Below are positions 35,221 to 46,557 of a DNA stretch of 64,000 bases, piece after piece. The notes below the pieces were generated by a model. That model ran no database searches and was not told where the DNA came from. It was given only the letters and a program-made list of their open reading frames with translations. The stretch's first letter is position 1; every line of letters starts with the position of its first letter. The stretch comes from Cymodocea nodosa (Eukaryota; Streptophyta; Magnoliopsida; Alismatales; Cymodoceaceae): contig JAZBRI010000008.1 of assembly GCA_036874045.1 (NCBI GenBank), positions 7,951,001 through 8,015,000 of the forward strand. Direction: 5' to 3'. A program made the translations under genes and the position numbers.

Positions 35221-36168
35221 GAAAAAGTACAAGTTAACATTCCTTTGTTAGATCTATTGCAGAATATGCCACCTTGTGCTAAATTTCTGAATGATTGGTG
35301 TACTAAGAAAAGAGAGCGAAAAGTTCTTAGAAAGGTCTTTTTAGCTGAGCAAAGTAGTTCCCTATTTCTGCCTCAAATTCCTAAAAAGTTATCTGATCCT
35401 GGAATCCCTATTATATCATGCACCATAGGAAATACCATTCTAGAAAGAACCTTAATAGACTTAGGTGCAGGTATAAATGTTATGCCAAGTGATATATTTG
35501 CATCCTTAGGATTAGAAGGCTTAACTCCTACTAGTACAGTTATTCAATTAGTTGATAGAAGTATAAGATACCCTAGAGGAAAAATAGAGGATGTCTTAAT
35601 TAAAATCAAGAATTTTATATATCTTATTGATATTGTAATTTTGGATTCCCAACAAATTAAGCATAAAAATAGTGATACATCTTTAATTTTGGGAAGGCCA
35701 TTTTTAGCAACATCAGGGGCTGTTATAAATTGTAAAATTGGAGTAATGAAGTTAGCATATGGTAATGAGGATACTCAATTAAATATTTTCAAACTAGAAA
35801 GGTTTGAGGAGTTAGAAATGTCCTTACATACCATAGACTTTTTAGAGGATGAAGGAGATATGTTAGATGATGTGATTCAAGAAGAATTAAATAGGTAAAT
35901 CAATTCTGAAACTTTAGAAGAAAGTGAAAGCATAAATATAGAAGGAGATCAGGAAGAAATTAATTTAAAAAATGATGATGTTCAATTAGGAGCTCTAGCT
36001 TCTAATGGGCAACATTTAGAATTAAAACCTTTACCTCTTGAATTAACCTATATATTTCTGGAAGATAAACGGACCTGTCCAATCATTATTGCTTCAGATT
36101 TAAAAGAGGATCAAATAGCTAAATTAAAAGATGTAGTAAAAAGTTATAAAGAAGCAATAGGATGGACT
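35221..36168 (+). pseudogene. G1 protease region
   Basis: Same frame as gag. VNIPLLDLLQNMPPCAKFLNDW leads into the aspartic protease: LIDLGAGINVMPSDIF (active-site DLGA; Athila usually has DLGAS, so Gly replaces Ser), VDRSIRYPRGKIEDVLIK and LILGRPFLATS. TAA at 35896 is CAA in G2. Downstream is an acidic linker (ELTYIFLEDKRTCP) ahead of RT. Confidence 0.85.
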
Positions 36169-37583
36169 ATGACTGATATAAAAGGGTTAAGTTCAACTTT
36201 ATGCTGTCACCACATATATTTAGAAGAGAATGCTAAACCTGTTAGAATTCTTGAGAGGAGATTAAATCCAAACATTAAGGAAGTAGTTAGGAAGGAAATA
36301 GTTAAATGGTTAGATAATGATATAATTTATCTAATTTCTGATAGCTCGTGGGTTAGTTCAATCCATGTAGTTCCCAAGAAATCAGGATTAACAGTTATTA
36401 GGAATGAAAGTCAAGACTTGATACCTACTAGAATTCAATCAAGCTAGAGAGTATGTATAGACTATAGAAAGCTGAAAGTTGTGACTAGGAAAGATTATTT
36501 TCCCTTACCTTTTATAGATCAAATGCTGGAAAGATTAGCAGGGCAAGAATATTTTTGTTTCCTAGACGGGTATTCAGGGTATAATCAAATTCTAGTAGCA
36601 TTAGTGGATTAAGAGAAAACAACTTTCACCTGTCCTAATGGAACTTATGCTTTTAAAAGAATGCCATTCGAATTATGCAATGCGCTAGCTACCTTTCAAA
36701 GGTGTGTGTAGGGCATATTTACTAGAATGACTGAAGAATTTTAGAAATATTTATGGATGATTTTACTGTATATGGCAACTCATATGAAGTGTGTTTAAGC
36801 AATTTAGACCAAATATTAAAACGATGTGTGGAAAAAAATCTAGTTTTAAATTGGGAAAAATGTCACTTCATGGTTAAACAAGGAATAGTCTTAGGGCATG
36901 TTGTTTCTAAAAAAGGGTTGGAAGTAGATAAAGCTAAAATAGAAGTAATTTCTAATCTACCAAAACCTAAATCAGTAAAAGATATTAGATCATTTCTAAG
37001 ACATGCTGGTTTTTATAGAAGATTTATTAAAGACTTTAGCAAGATAGGTAGACCTTTAACTAATCTATTAAAAGATGTTCCATTTAACTTTGATAAAAAT
37101 TGCAAGGAAGCATTTTTCAGACTTAAGACTAGCTTAATTTCAACTCCTATAATTCAAGCACCTCATTGGAACCATCCATTTGAATTAATGTGCGATGCTT
37201 CTGATTTTGCTATAGGAGCAGGACAGAAGATAGAAAAATCTCCTAGAGTGATTCATTATGCAAGCAAAACCTTAAATGATGCTCATGTTAATTACACAAC
37301 TACTAAAAAAGAATTATTAGCTGTTGTGTTTGCTTTAGAAAAGTTTAGATCATATCTGATTGGAGCTAAAGTAATAGTATATACGGATCATTCAGCTCTA
37401 AAACATCTAATAAAGAAAAAAGAAACTAAACCTAGATTGATCCGATGGATATTATTATTGCAAGAATTTGATTTAGAAATTAAAGATAAAAAAGGTAGTG
37501 AGAATGTAATAGCAAATCATTTATCAAGATTACAAATAGAAAAATCAAATATTGAAATTGAGGATAATTTTCCTAATGAATAA
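36169..37583 (+). pseudogene. G1 reverse transcriptase and RNase H
   Basis: RT fingers: WVSSIHVVPKKSG, then VCIDYRKLKVVTRKDYFPLP and YFCFLDGYSGYNQI (first catalytic Asp). TAG at 36445 replaces Trp (also TAG in G2), there is another TAG near 36610, and a single-base loss in a T run at about 36738 shifts the frame just before FMDDFTVYG, the catalytic YMDD equivalent, which is intact. The connection and RNase H ([36 protein letters not shown]) keep the acidic residues; two residues (VL) are missing after AIGA. It ends FPNE-TAA, where Q is expected. Confidence 0.9.
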
Positions 37584-37586
37584 TTA

Positions 37587-38909
37587 ATGACCATCAACAC
37601 AATGCCTTGGTATGTAGACATAGTTAATTACTTAGTTACTGGTTTAACACCTAAGGATTGGAATAGACAGGATAAGAAATTATTTTTCTCAAGAGTAAAA
37701 TATTACTATTGGGAAGACCTTTACTTATTTAAGAAATGTCCTGATCTGGTTTTAAGGAGGTGTGCTCCAGAAATTGAATATTCGAGCATATTATCTTTCT
37801 ATCATGACCAAGCTTGTGGAGGACATTTTGGTTCAGGGAAAACTGTTGCAAAAATTCTACAATGTGGGTTTTATTGGCCAACACTATTCAAAGATACTCA
37901 TAAATATTGCTTAAGTTGTTTAAGATGTCAACAAATAGGAAGAATATCAAAGAGGAATATGATGTCTCTTAATCCTATTGTTGAGTTTGAAATCTTTAAT
38001 GTGTGGGGAATAGATTTTATGGGTCCATTTCCTATGTCTAATCAATTTAATTACATATTATTGGGGGTGGATTATGTATCTAAATGGATAGAAGCTATTC
38101 CTACAAAAACTAATGATAACAAAGTGGTAATACAATTTATAAGAACAAATATATTTGCCAGATTTGGAATACCTAAAGCTATTATCAGTGATAGAGGAAC
38201 TCATTTCTGTAATAGAAGTTTTGAAGCCTTAATGAAGAAATATGGAGTAAACCACAAAATTGCAACATCATATCATCCGCAAACAAGTGGACAAGTAGAA
38301 AGTGCAAGCAAACAAATTAAATTAATCTTGGAAAAAGTAGTAAATCCTACTAGAACAGATTGGGCTAATAGAATGATAGATGCACTTTGGGCTTATAGAA
38401 CTGCTTATAAAACGAGCTTAGGTATGTTACCTTTTAGGCTAGTATATGGAAAAAGTTATCATTTACCTGTTGAAATAGAACATAAAGCTTATTGGGCATT
38501 AAAAACTCTGAACACTAATTTAAATCAAGCTGCTGAAAATAGGAAAATGCAACTAATTGAATTAGAAGAATTTAGAAATGAAGCTTATTCGAAGACTGTA
38601 AGAGAAAAAGAGAAAATTAAATTCTGGCATGATAGAAAAATTATTCCTAAAAGCTTTGAAATAAGACAAGAAGTATATCTTTATATGGCTAAACTCCATA
38701 ACCATCCAGAAAAATTAAGATCTAGATGGGCAGGACCTTACATAGTTCGAAATGTTTATCCTTATGGAGCTATTGAAATTGAAAATCCTAAAAATCAGAA
38801 TATATTTAAAGTAAATGGACAAAGACTTAAACCTATTCTGAAAACACCAAAAAGCTCCTTTGGAATTATAGAAGAAGTAAGAGTAGAGGACTACTCGAGC
38901 TTTACTTAG
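37587..38909 (+). CDS. G1 integrase, complete 440-codon frame
   Basis: Open from ATG 37587 to TAG after SFT, in frame with RNase H and parted from it by one stop; the ATG is therefore internal to the original polyprotein. HHCC zinc domain: [15 protein letters not shown], then [14 protein letters not shown] core: [32 protein letters not shown], all three acids present. C-terminal GPY-like module: [22 protein letters not shown]. It is the only uninterrupted enzyme domain of the G family in the window. Expression without the upstream polyprotein is doubtful. Confidence 0.88.
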   Translation: MTINTMPWYVDIVNYLVTGLTPKDWNRQDKKLFFSRVKYYYWEDLYLFKKCPDLVLRRCAPEIEYSSILSFYHDQACGGHFGSGKTVAKILQCGFYWPTLFKDTHKYCLSCLRCQQIGRISKRNMMSLNPIVEFEIFNVWGIDFMGPFPMSNQFNYILLGVDYVSKWIEAIPTKTNDNKVVIQFIRTNIFARFGIPKAIISDRGTHFCNRSFEALMKKYGVNHKIATSYHPQTSGQVESASKQIKLILEKVVNPTRTDWANRMIDALWAYRTAYKTSLGMLPFRLVYGKSYHLPVEIEHKAYWALKTLNTNLNQAAENRKMQLIELEEFRNEAYSKTVREKEKIKFWHDRKIIPKSFEIRQEVYLYMAKLHNHPEKLRSRWAGPYIVRNVYPYGAIEIENPKNQNIFKVNGQRLKPILKTPKSSFGIIEEVRVEDYSSFT

Positions 38910-39350
38910 TAAGAAATCAGTTTTTATGTTTATATATATATGTTTAAAAAAAAAATTAAAAAAAACATTAAAAATATATATAAAACATAAAAATAATTGC
39001 GGTTCAACCGACTAGATCCATCAGTATGACTGGAACATTAAAAAAAAATTATATATTAATTTTTAGAAAAAAAAATATTGGTTTTACCGAAACATAGTAT
39101 CGGTCCAACCGAAAGAAAAATAAAAAAAATATTTATATCTAACCGAAGCATAGTATCGGTTAAACCAGCAAAAAAATTGTATATTAATTTTCAGAAAAAA
39201 ATATTGGTTTTACCGAAACATAGTATCGGTTCAACCGAAAGAAAAATAATAAAAAATAAAAAATATTTAATTCTGACCGAAGCATAGTATCGGTTAAACC
39301 GGTAAAAAAACATAAAAACTATTCTCTGTAATATTTTTATTATTATATTT
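38910..39350 (+). repeat. G1 126-bp tandem repeat with ACCGA hairpins
   Basis: After pol, an A/T-rich stretch repeats TTGGTTTTACCGAAACATAG from 39078 and again from 39204 (period 126). Each unit has two ACCGA...CATAGTATCGGT inverted pairs. CGGTTCAACCG palindromes occur at about 39000. A related array is in G2 (63680-63890). Confidence 0.8.
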
Positions 39351-39359
39351 GCTTGTACG

Positions 39360-39465
39360 GGGAGTCCATTGAGTTATGCTTAACTCAATGAGCATACTCC
39401 GTTAAGTCTTGAGTTAGTCAACGAGCTTATTCCGTTGAGTTAACTGTAACTCAACGGAGTACTGT
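39360..39465 (+). promoter_or_regulatory. G1 hairpin cluster after pol
   Basis: GAGTTATGCTTAACTC, then TCCGTTGAGTTA-ACTG-TAACTCAACGGA (39432-39459), the same hairpin as in the G LTR. G2 has the counterpart at about 63930-64000. Confidence 0.7.
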
Positions 39466-39474
39466 AGCTAAGAC

Positions 39475-39770
39475 CTAAAATTAGAAAAACTCCAGAAGGA
39501 AGTAGATGAATTTAGGCATAGAGATTAAATTGTATTGTTCGTCTACTTGTGTAAAATTGTATGAAATTGTATGGTGTACTTGTAATGTAATTGATTCATA
39601 TTAATAAATATAATTTTTTAGATGCAATTTTCATACGTATTTGGATGTGAAATGAATGGAATTTATTGAATATTATGTAATTTGTGGAACTTTATGAATA
39701 TGTAACAGATTTACAATCTGCTGAATGACAGGATAACTGCTTAAAAATTTCTGCATGTTATAAGGTAAAA
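39475..39770 (+). pseudogene. Copia D-type 3' ORF tail inside G1
   Basis: LEKLQKEVDEFRHRD and a stop at 39526-39528, followed by about 240 bp of tail, match the end of the D 3' ORF and its downstream region (15530-15800) in sense orientation. This is a copia-type terminal coiled coil sitting in a gypsy 3' region. Confidence 0.72.
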
Positions 39771-39957
39771 TGTAAATTCTGTATAACGTAAAATGACCTA
39801 CAAGTTAAATCTTTATATAATGTTTAGATTTAAATGTATTTTAATCAAAATAAGGCATTAATGACATAGATTTAACTTTATTACAGTTAGTAGAATGAAA
39901 AACAAAGAAAAAAAACAGAATAGAAAACTTACGAGAGTGAAACTTAGAATTTGCCTA

Positions 39958-40155
39958 GTGTTAACTCAACGAAGTAAGTCCGTTGAGTTAACCGTAACTC
40001 CACGAGGTCAGTAATATAATATAAGGTCACTCCGTTGAGTTATCTGTAACTCAACGAAGTTAGTCCATGGAGTTAGCAACAGTAACCGACTGTGTTCTGT
40101 TGAGTAATCTGTAACTCAACGAGGTTAGTTCGTGGATTAAGCAGAACGGTTATTC
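39958..40155 (+). promoter_or_regulatory. Array of CCGTTGAGTTA words before the FBA-like ORF
   Basis: At least four imperfect pairs of TCCGTTGAGTTA and TAACTCAACGAAG within 200 bp, just upstream of ATG 40168. They are of the same motif class as the G LTR hairpins. Confidence 0.6.
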
Positions 40156-40167
40156 TTTTAACCACAA

Positions 40168-40659
40168 ATGAAACTTCGTCGATTTAGCGGTTACCAAAAT
40201 TTGCCTATATATAATTATATAGAAATTTTACCTGTACCGAGTGAAATAGCTAAACCACCATCTGCAGAATTTAATGAAATTCAAATAGGAATGTGGTATA
40301 ATGAAGAAGATGATCCTACTTTATGTCTGATAACATGGTGGGATGAACTGATGAAATTTCAAATATGGATTATGGAAGACATGAATGAATGGAAGTGGGA
40401 AGAGGAGTATATTGAAATAGATGTAGAAATAAAAACTGCTACATTACCTTAGAACCAAAAAGGATCCCTTTCTACATTACATATCATTAATGGTAATACA
40501 CTCGTATTTGGAATTTATAATATATTGCATGTTTACAAATTAAAAAGGAACAAGAACTACATTAAAACAGAATTAATAGCAAGAAGAACTATACCTAAAA
40601 AGTTTGCTTGGACTGATACATTTATTCCATTTGTTTCTACTTTTCAATCATGTTCTTAA
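40168..40659 (+). pseudogene. F-box-associated-like remnant in the G1 3' region
   Basis: ATG 40168 opens MKLRRFSGYQNLP and runs into YIEILPVPSEIAKPP, MWYNEEDDPTLCL, KFQIWIMEDMNEWKWEEE, then a TAG at 40450, and in the same frame TLHIINGNTLVFGIYN, LHVYKLKRNK and FIPFVSTFQSC before TAA. The order 'formula-IxLP, DPTLCL, xIWxM.....W, G..L...Y....L, FVxSxxS' matches plant F-box-associated domains; no F-box is present. It is homologous to 1-301. Such genes are not part of gypsy elements, so capture from the host is inferred. Relation to a known retroelement ORF is not excluded. Confidence 0.5.
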
Positions 40660-41483
40660 GCTGTGATTTTGTGTGTTTAACGTGTGTATTCTGCATTTAT
40701 TTTTTTTTTAAAAAAAAGGAATTTTGAAGTTTTTCATGTTCATTTTATAAAAACAAAAAAAAAACAAAAAAAACAAAATATCAATCCAATTTGTTGGTAT
40801 CTGTTCTGGGAAACCAACTGGCTTGCTTGTGAGCGACCAAAGGCATAGGAGCCTGGGTTCCACATAAGACACTGATTTATTAATATCTGTTAAATGTTAT
40901 TTTGTTTTATATTCTGTATTTATCTGGGAATGAAAAGTTTTTCAGAATCAAAAATCAGAATATGCAGAAAGAGATACAAATGGAACAAGGTATGTAACCA
41001 ATTACTTATCCTAAATTTTAAATCAAACAAAACTTTATTCATGCCTGCTACAATTACTGTACTTATTGTCAAATCTTTTACATTGAGGACAATACAAAAT
41101 GTAGGTATGGGGGGGAGGTAATTAAAGTAACAGCCATGTAAGTTTGTTAATTAAAGGAATTAAAATGGTACTACAAAGTTTTGAGGAAATTGAAAATTTT
41201 TATGAACTTGCTTTAACTATCCGATAATTGAGACTGTAAAATTTTTATAAACTGCTTGAATGTTATATTTAGAAGGCTATAGAAGATGCTATAGAATTTA
41301 TTATTTATGTAAATCTAGATATAATATCTTATGATTTTTCTGAATTTCATGAGTTTAACAGTTTCACGATTTTAAAATGAAATCAGAATATTTAATGCTT
41401 AATTAGAAAATTATCTGAAGTCTTGAAGGAGTTGAGATGTGAATTCTAGATTAAATGAAACACATATGATGAAAGATACATTT
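40660..41483 (+). other. G1 3' region with internal purine tract
   Basis: No convincing gene. ACATTGAGGACAATA and then TAGGTATGGGGGGGAGG (41102-41118) form the usual Athila end-of-element signal, yet the LTR is 1.3 kb further on. A-rich and T-rich runs lie around 40700-40790. Confidence 0.7.
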
Positions 41484-42140
41484 AATTTGACTGATTGAAC
41501 TTGTAGAATGATTTATGTGTAGATCTTATTAAACTACAGATAAAGTATGAGCTTATTGTTATGGATTCATATTTTTAGTAAATGATAGAAGCAGGATTAT
41601 ATGAGATTGGTGTTTTACTGCATCTGTATTAATGAAATACGTGCATATACAGTATGTGATTAATGCTTTGTTTTGTGTGTGCATTTATTTTTAGAAAAAA
41701 AAAAAAAAACTTTGAAAGTTTATTGACTTGTTTGATCACGAGCCTTTTGTACTTGAGTAGATAGGTATGTAAGGATTGTTGACCTGAAAAAGGACTCTGA
41801 AAATCTGGCAACCTAAGATCCTGATCAAATCTGGGATTGCTGACTGAAAGCTCGTTACATGGGTACATTAGAAAGCTCTTGTATGATTCAAGCTTGTCAA
41901 ATTAACTTTTAAAGTACACAAAAAAAAAAAAAAAATATACTGTTCTGAAAAGATACAAGTGTTTTGTGAAATACAGATATCTTATGAATCGAGTATATTT
42001 TCTGTTATCTAGAATTGCTGAAATATGAATCTGGAATTGACTTTTGAAGTTGTTTAATGGAAATACAATTCTTTATTCTACTTGTCTTAATCGGATTGAA
42101 TTGAATTGTACTTTGATTCGTATGTTGTTGAAATTTCTTC
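41484..42140 (+). repeat. Module shared by gypsy G1 and copia B elements
   Basis: This stretch aligns along its length to the reverse complement of B1 23310-23947 and B2 about 47255-47820: for example TTGAACTTGTAGAATGA, GTTTTACTGCATCTGTATTA, GAAAGCTCTTGTATGATTC and TACTTTGATTCGTATG with small gaps. The module lies in sense orientation in both element types and has no ORF. Confidence 0.85.
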
Positions 42141-42402
42141 TAGAAAACTTATTCGAAAATTTAGGATTACAGATGATGAAAAGAAGAACAAACGATAATA
42201 TAATTAACACCTATATGAAGATGATATACTTTGTATGTAATTTACATATATTCTAAATATCTTTGCAGGTTGATTACTAAAGCATACAGAATATATGTTT
42301 ATGCTAAACAGAAGAAAAAAAACAAAAGGGGAAGAATTAATTTTAGCACTTTTTGAAAGACCAATTAATTAGATCTTAGTTTGCTAAGGGACTAGCAAAA
42401 TT
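42141..42402 (+). other. End of G1 internal region
   Basis: AT-rich, no gene seen. A short hairpin, TTTGCTAAGGGACTAGCAAA (42380-42399), stands just before the purine tract. Confidence 0.6.
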
Positions 42403-42417
42403 TAGGTATGGGGGAAG
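42403..42417 (+). other. Polypurine tract of G1
   Basis: TAGGTATGGGGGAAG abuts the TGTTTAG start of the 3' LTR. It repeats the internal tract at 41102 almost exactly. Confidence 0.85.
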
Positions 42418-44182
42418 TGTTTAGAATGAAAAAGTGCATATTATTAATGGTTAAATGATGGTTAATTGCATAATATTTTGCTTATCATATGAGAATTAAG
42501 CCATTATGTTATAATTGCACTGTTATATGCTTTAATTGAAGAATCTACTTAATTTTGGGGAATTAATGTTAATTTAGTATATTTATGAACTGTCGGTAAG
42601 TTGCAGGCTATGAAATTCTTAAGTATCCGAATTTTCTGATATTTCGGACAGTTATGTTTAACATACCGAACAAATTTGGACAGTTATGTTTAACAAACCG
42701 AATATGTATCCAATAGTTATGTTTAAATTGCCGAACAGTTATGTTTAGAGAGAATATTTTATTATTTCCAGATATACACGTGTCAAAACCAGAATGAATG
42801 TCTTAAGTGAATTTTCGGTGAGTTAGCTGTAACTATCCGAAAATGCATCTGAGCATCGGATAGTTATACTTGTAATTCTCCGAAATGTTATTTTATGTTT
42901 AAACTGCTGCTGACACGTGTCGAGAGCTGGTAGATTTACTTAAGTTATAACTCGTTAAGTTAGCATAACTGTACACATTGAGTTACAGGAATATACACTA
43001 AGGTAACGCATTATGTTAGCGGCTTATTTCTTTATTGCATGTATTTTATGCACGTGTTGAATTTAAATGCTTTAGAATATCACGTGAGATGCACATGTTT
43101 AACTCGTTAAGTTAGCATAACTACACGTGTTGAGTTACATGAATATACACTAAGGTAACGTGTTAGGTTAGCGGCTTATTTCTTTATTGCATATATTTTA
43201 TAGTTATTTTCTAAAATGCCAGTGTAGCGGTTGCAGGAACAGATAGTTGGAAGGAAAAACCACGTTTGCATGTATCACACAGGAATTCAATCGTGCATGG
43301 AGAAGGAAGCATCGTCGTCGATCTAAAGGAAGGAAATCCAACTGATCATTCAAGCAGAAGCAGTTACTACTGAAAAAATATAAAAGAAAAGAAGAAAAAA
43401 AGAAGAAAGTGTGATCGATGGACGGCCAGTGTATACAGAGGAGGAGCACCAAGCTTTCTACAGATAGTATCAGCGATTCTCTGAAGTATCACACCAACCA
43501 TCATTATCACCACCATAATCACCAATCATCGGAGGTCTATGAGGATACTTGCTAGATGTCAGGTCGATTCCGAGCCAAACACAGTGCCTGACAACCACTG
43601 TGAGGAGTGATCACGTCGCGGGAAGGGAAGACATTTTCACCAAGCGCCGACTCATATTTCAAGAGATCGTAAAGCTTTTAGCCTTGGCTTCGGGTTGATG
43701 TCTGTATGCTGAAGTGGAGATCATCTTGCAATTCTAGACTCGCGATTCTATAGGGAGAGGAGACAGAATTGTAAGTGGTTTAATTTTCAGTGGCGTAATC
43801 GCATTGCAAGTATTGTCGGAAGTATTTACTATCAAGTGAAATTACTTTACATTTCACCTTTCGCCCATTTCCATGTTCACATCAAAACAAAAATACCAAA
43901 AATAATTTATCTTTGTTTGTATGTTGTATTTGAGTGTTGTATTGTTTGTGTTGTATCGTGATTAATGTTATCTGTATCAGTTTTATGATTGTTTTATATT
44001 AGTTTTAATTTTACAATTTACTGAAATTGGTTCGTACAAAAAACTTAAAGATTTTAATGGTGACTGTTTGAATCATCTGAATGTTAGTATTGCTTAATGA
44101 TAAATCCAATGTTAACTAGCATTAAAAAGCTTAATTGATGTTATTTACAATCTGTGGAATCGCCCAATGGTTGGCCAAATTT
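42418..44182 (+). repeat. 3' LTR of G1, right end deleted
   Basis: Matches the 5' LTR from its first base to about 33774, then breaks at GGCCAAAT against B2 sequence. It keeps both 152-bp-spaced units (42952 and 43102) and the 11-bp hairpin. Confidence 0.92.
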
Positions 44183-44294
44183 CTGTAAACAAGAATAATA
44201 ATTGAACACATTTACAGAAAAATGTATTGTTCAATAAATCAAACAAGTAATACAAACATTACATTTTGTATTCAGAAACAAACAAAAACAGTTA

Positions 44295-46557
44295 TCAACC
44301 CCTCCTAAGTATATCACTTATAGCATTACATATTTTATCTCCTAGATGCCTAATATCATTTCTGATGTCGTTAAACACTACATCTAAGTCAGGAGGTAGC
44401 TGGGTTTGCTATTCTGCTTGAACTGAATAACTTTGTTGTTGTTCTTGTATATGGTCTATATCATGTTGTTGTTGTTGTTGTCGTTGAGGTTTATGCATGG
44501 CCTGGAATTTTTGCAAATCTTTGACACTAAATGCTCTCATGCCTTTAGTTTCAGAGGGCCAGTCGGATAAAGTCAATTGGCTTACAAGGATTCTACATAC
44601 AACATCACCATAAAATAACTTTGAACTCATATGCTGTAGTTGAGACATAAAAACATCAAATCAATTTATTTGAATTCTATTCAGCAAACCATAAGTTGCA
44701 TATAAACAACTTCTGCAGACTTCCAAATTGTGTCCAACTCTCTGAAATAAATTTGAATGCAATATATTTGCAATAAACACTGCTTTGCATTCAGATTTTC
44801 CATTAATCTCATTTCAGAATATACATCTGGAATTTTTGATAAAGACTGAATGTTCCATTCCAGTTGTCTTATCATGTCAAATTTGTTGGTAACAACAACA
44901 CCTTCATTCTTTAATCCTAAAACTTCAAAAATTAACTCAAGAGATAATATAAACTCCTGTTCATTTATTTGAGTTTTCAGAAAATTTCCAATCTTGACTA
45001 GATTGCTATAAAAAGCTGCAATAAGCTCTATGTATTGCTTCCATTTCGTTCCTCCTAGCAAGAATTTAATGAGGCCTTGAAACTCAAACAGATCTCTTAT
45101 TTCCATCAAATTTTTGAATTTTATTGGACGAGCATGCAAAATCTGACATGTAATCAGATTATTGTATTTCTGCAATACTTCTTCAGATCTAAAATGAATT
45201 GCATTACCTTGAATTTTTAATATTGTATACAAAGTAGGTGATACCGGAAGCCGTGATTCAGAGTTTAATTCATCTTCAGGAACCTCTTCTTCAAAATAAA
45301 TGTCATGTTGTTCCTCTTCCAAAATATTATCTTGAAGCTGCTCAGGTAAGCTTGATTCTTCAGCTTCAACAGTGTTAGGAACATTGTCAATATGCTCAAC
45401 ATTCATCTGTTCAGTCTCTATAGAATGTTCAGAGTTCAATTTTTCCACAAATTCTACAGCCGGTGTATCTGTCTATAATTGTTCATTTTGTTCAACAGAT
45501 AATTCCATTGATTCATGTTGTGAATTCTCAAACTCTGCTTCTATAGATTCTGTAGAAGGCTGGTTAACTTTTAGCTCTTTTAGAGTCTTAACATTTTCAA
45601 TATCTGCTACTCTAGAGAATTTAGCTTGTGAACTAGTTATGCTTCAACATTGTCAATTATATATACAATAACTTGTTCAATGTCAAGTGCCTGATGCTCT
45701 GATTTGTCAATTTCTACATCATCAGGACTTGTACTAATAGAAAAACTTGAGCTCATATTTGACTTATATTTCTTCTCAAGCTTTCTAGCAAGGGAAAATA
45801 AAGTCTCATTATCTTCATCAATTTCAGTGTGTTCGGAACTAATGAGTTTATCAGATGCACAATAAGGTACAATGTCTAGACATACATTATCCTTTGGAAA
45901 TAAATTTTCATCTGATTTTCCTTTTTCAATAGACTTTGTTTCCTTAGACATAATTTTTCTGACTTTCCTTCTTCTATAACATTTCTGTTTCTCCTTTCCA
46001 AGTATTGCTGCTTTCTTTACAAATTGCTCCATAAAAGTTTTCTGCTTTAATTCTTCTAAGGCACTTTCTATTGCAACGGCCTTTCGAAGACTGTCAACTT
46101 TTGTTTTGTCTACAGCAATATCTGATTCTACTTGTTTTGAATATAAAGGAGTAGGGATAGTTGATTCATGCTCTTCCTCAAATGCATGTAGTCTTATACC
46201 ATTTATAGGAGTTTGAAGAGTTCTATTTGATGAACCTATACCTTTTTCCAGATATTTTGTATACTGTTCCAAAAATGCAATCTCAGCACGTTTCATTCTG
46301 TATTCTCTTTCAAATTTACTACGAATACCCATGTATGTAATATTTGCATCAGTATGTTGAAGTTCTTGTCTAACTTCATTCAGTATACCTTCAGGAAAGA
46401 AATATTCACTATAAATTTCTGCTAACCTTTTGTCCACTTGAAATATTTTCCTGAACCAAGTACGTGGAACTTCATCATTCTATATTTCTTTTCCTTTTGC
46501 ATCTCTTCTGCTTTTGCCTTTTCCTTTGTCATGACCTTTGTAGAACTTGGAGACCAT
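44295..46557 (-). pseudogene. B2 3' ORF
   Basis: ATG at 46557 (MVSKFYKG start as in B1); TGA at 44295-44297 ends it one codon earlier than in B1. Two long frames, 46437-45637 and 45448-44681, cover the coiled-coil half and the FEFQGLIKFLLGG / AFYSNLVKIGN block, with frameshifts near 45640 and 44790 and a third piece at 44648-44409. It lacks the 81-bp duplication of B1 and so shows the ancestral length. Confidence 0.75.

Larger units (their letters stand above)
32001..44182 (+). mobile_element. Gypsy element G1 (Athila type), 3' LTR truncated
   Basis: 5' LTR 32001-34135, tRNA-Asp-type PBS, short gag, PR, RT, RNase H, INT, then an unusually long 3.5-kb 3' region, a purine tract, and a 3' LTR (42418-44182) lacking its last roughly 360 bp. 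It inserted into B0 pol. Its right end joins the inside of B2 directly, so a deletion removed both the LTR end and the target duplication. Confidence 0.93.
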
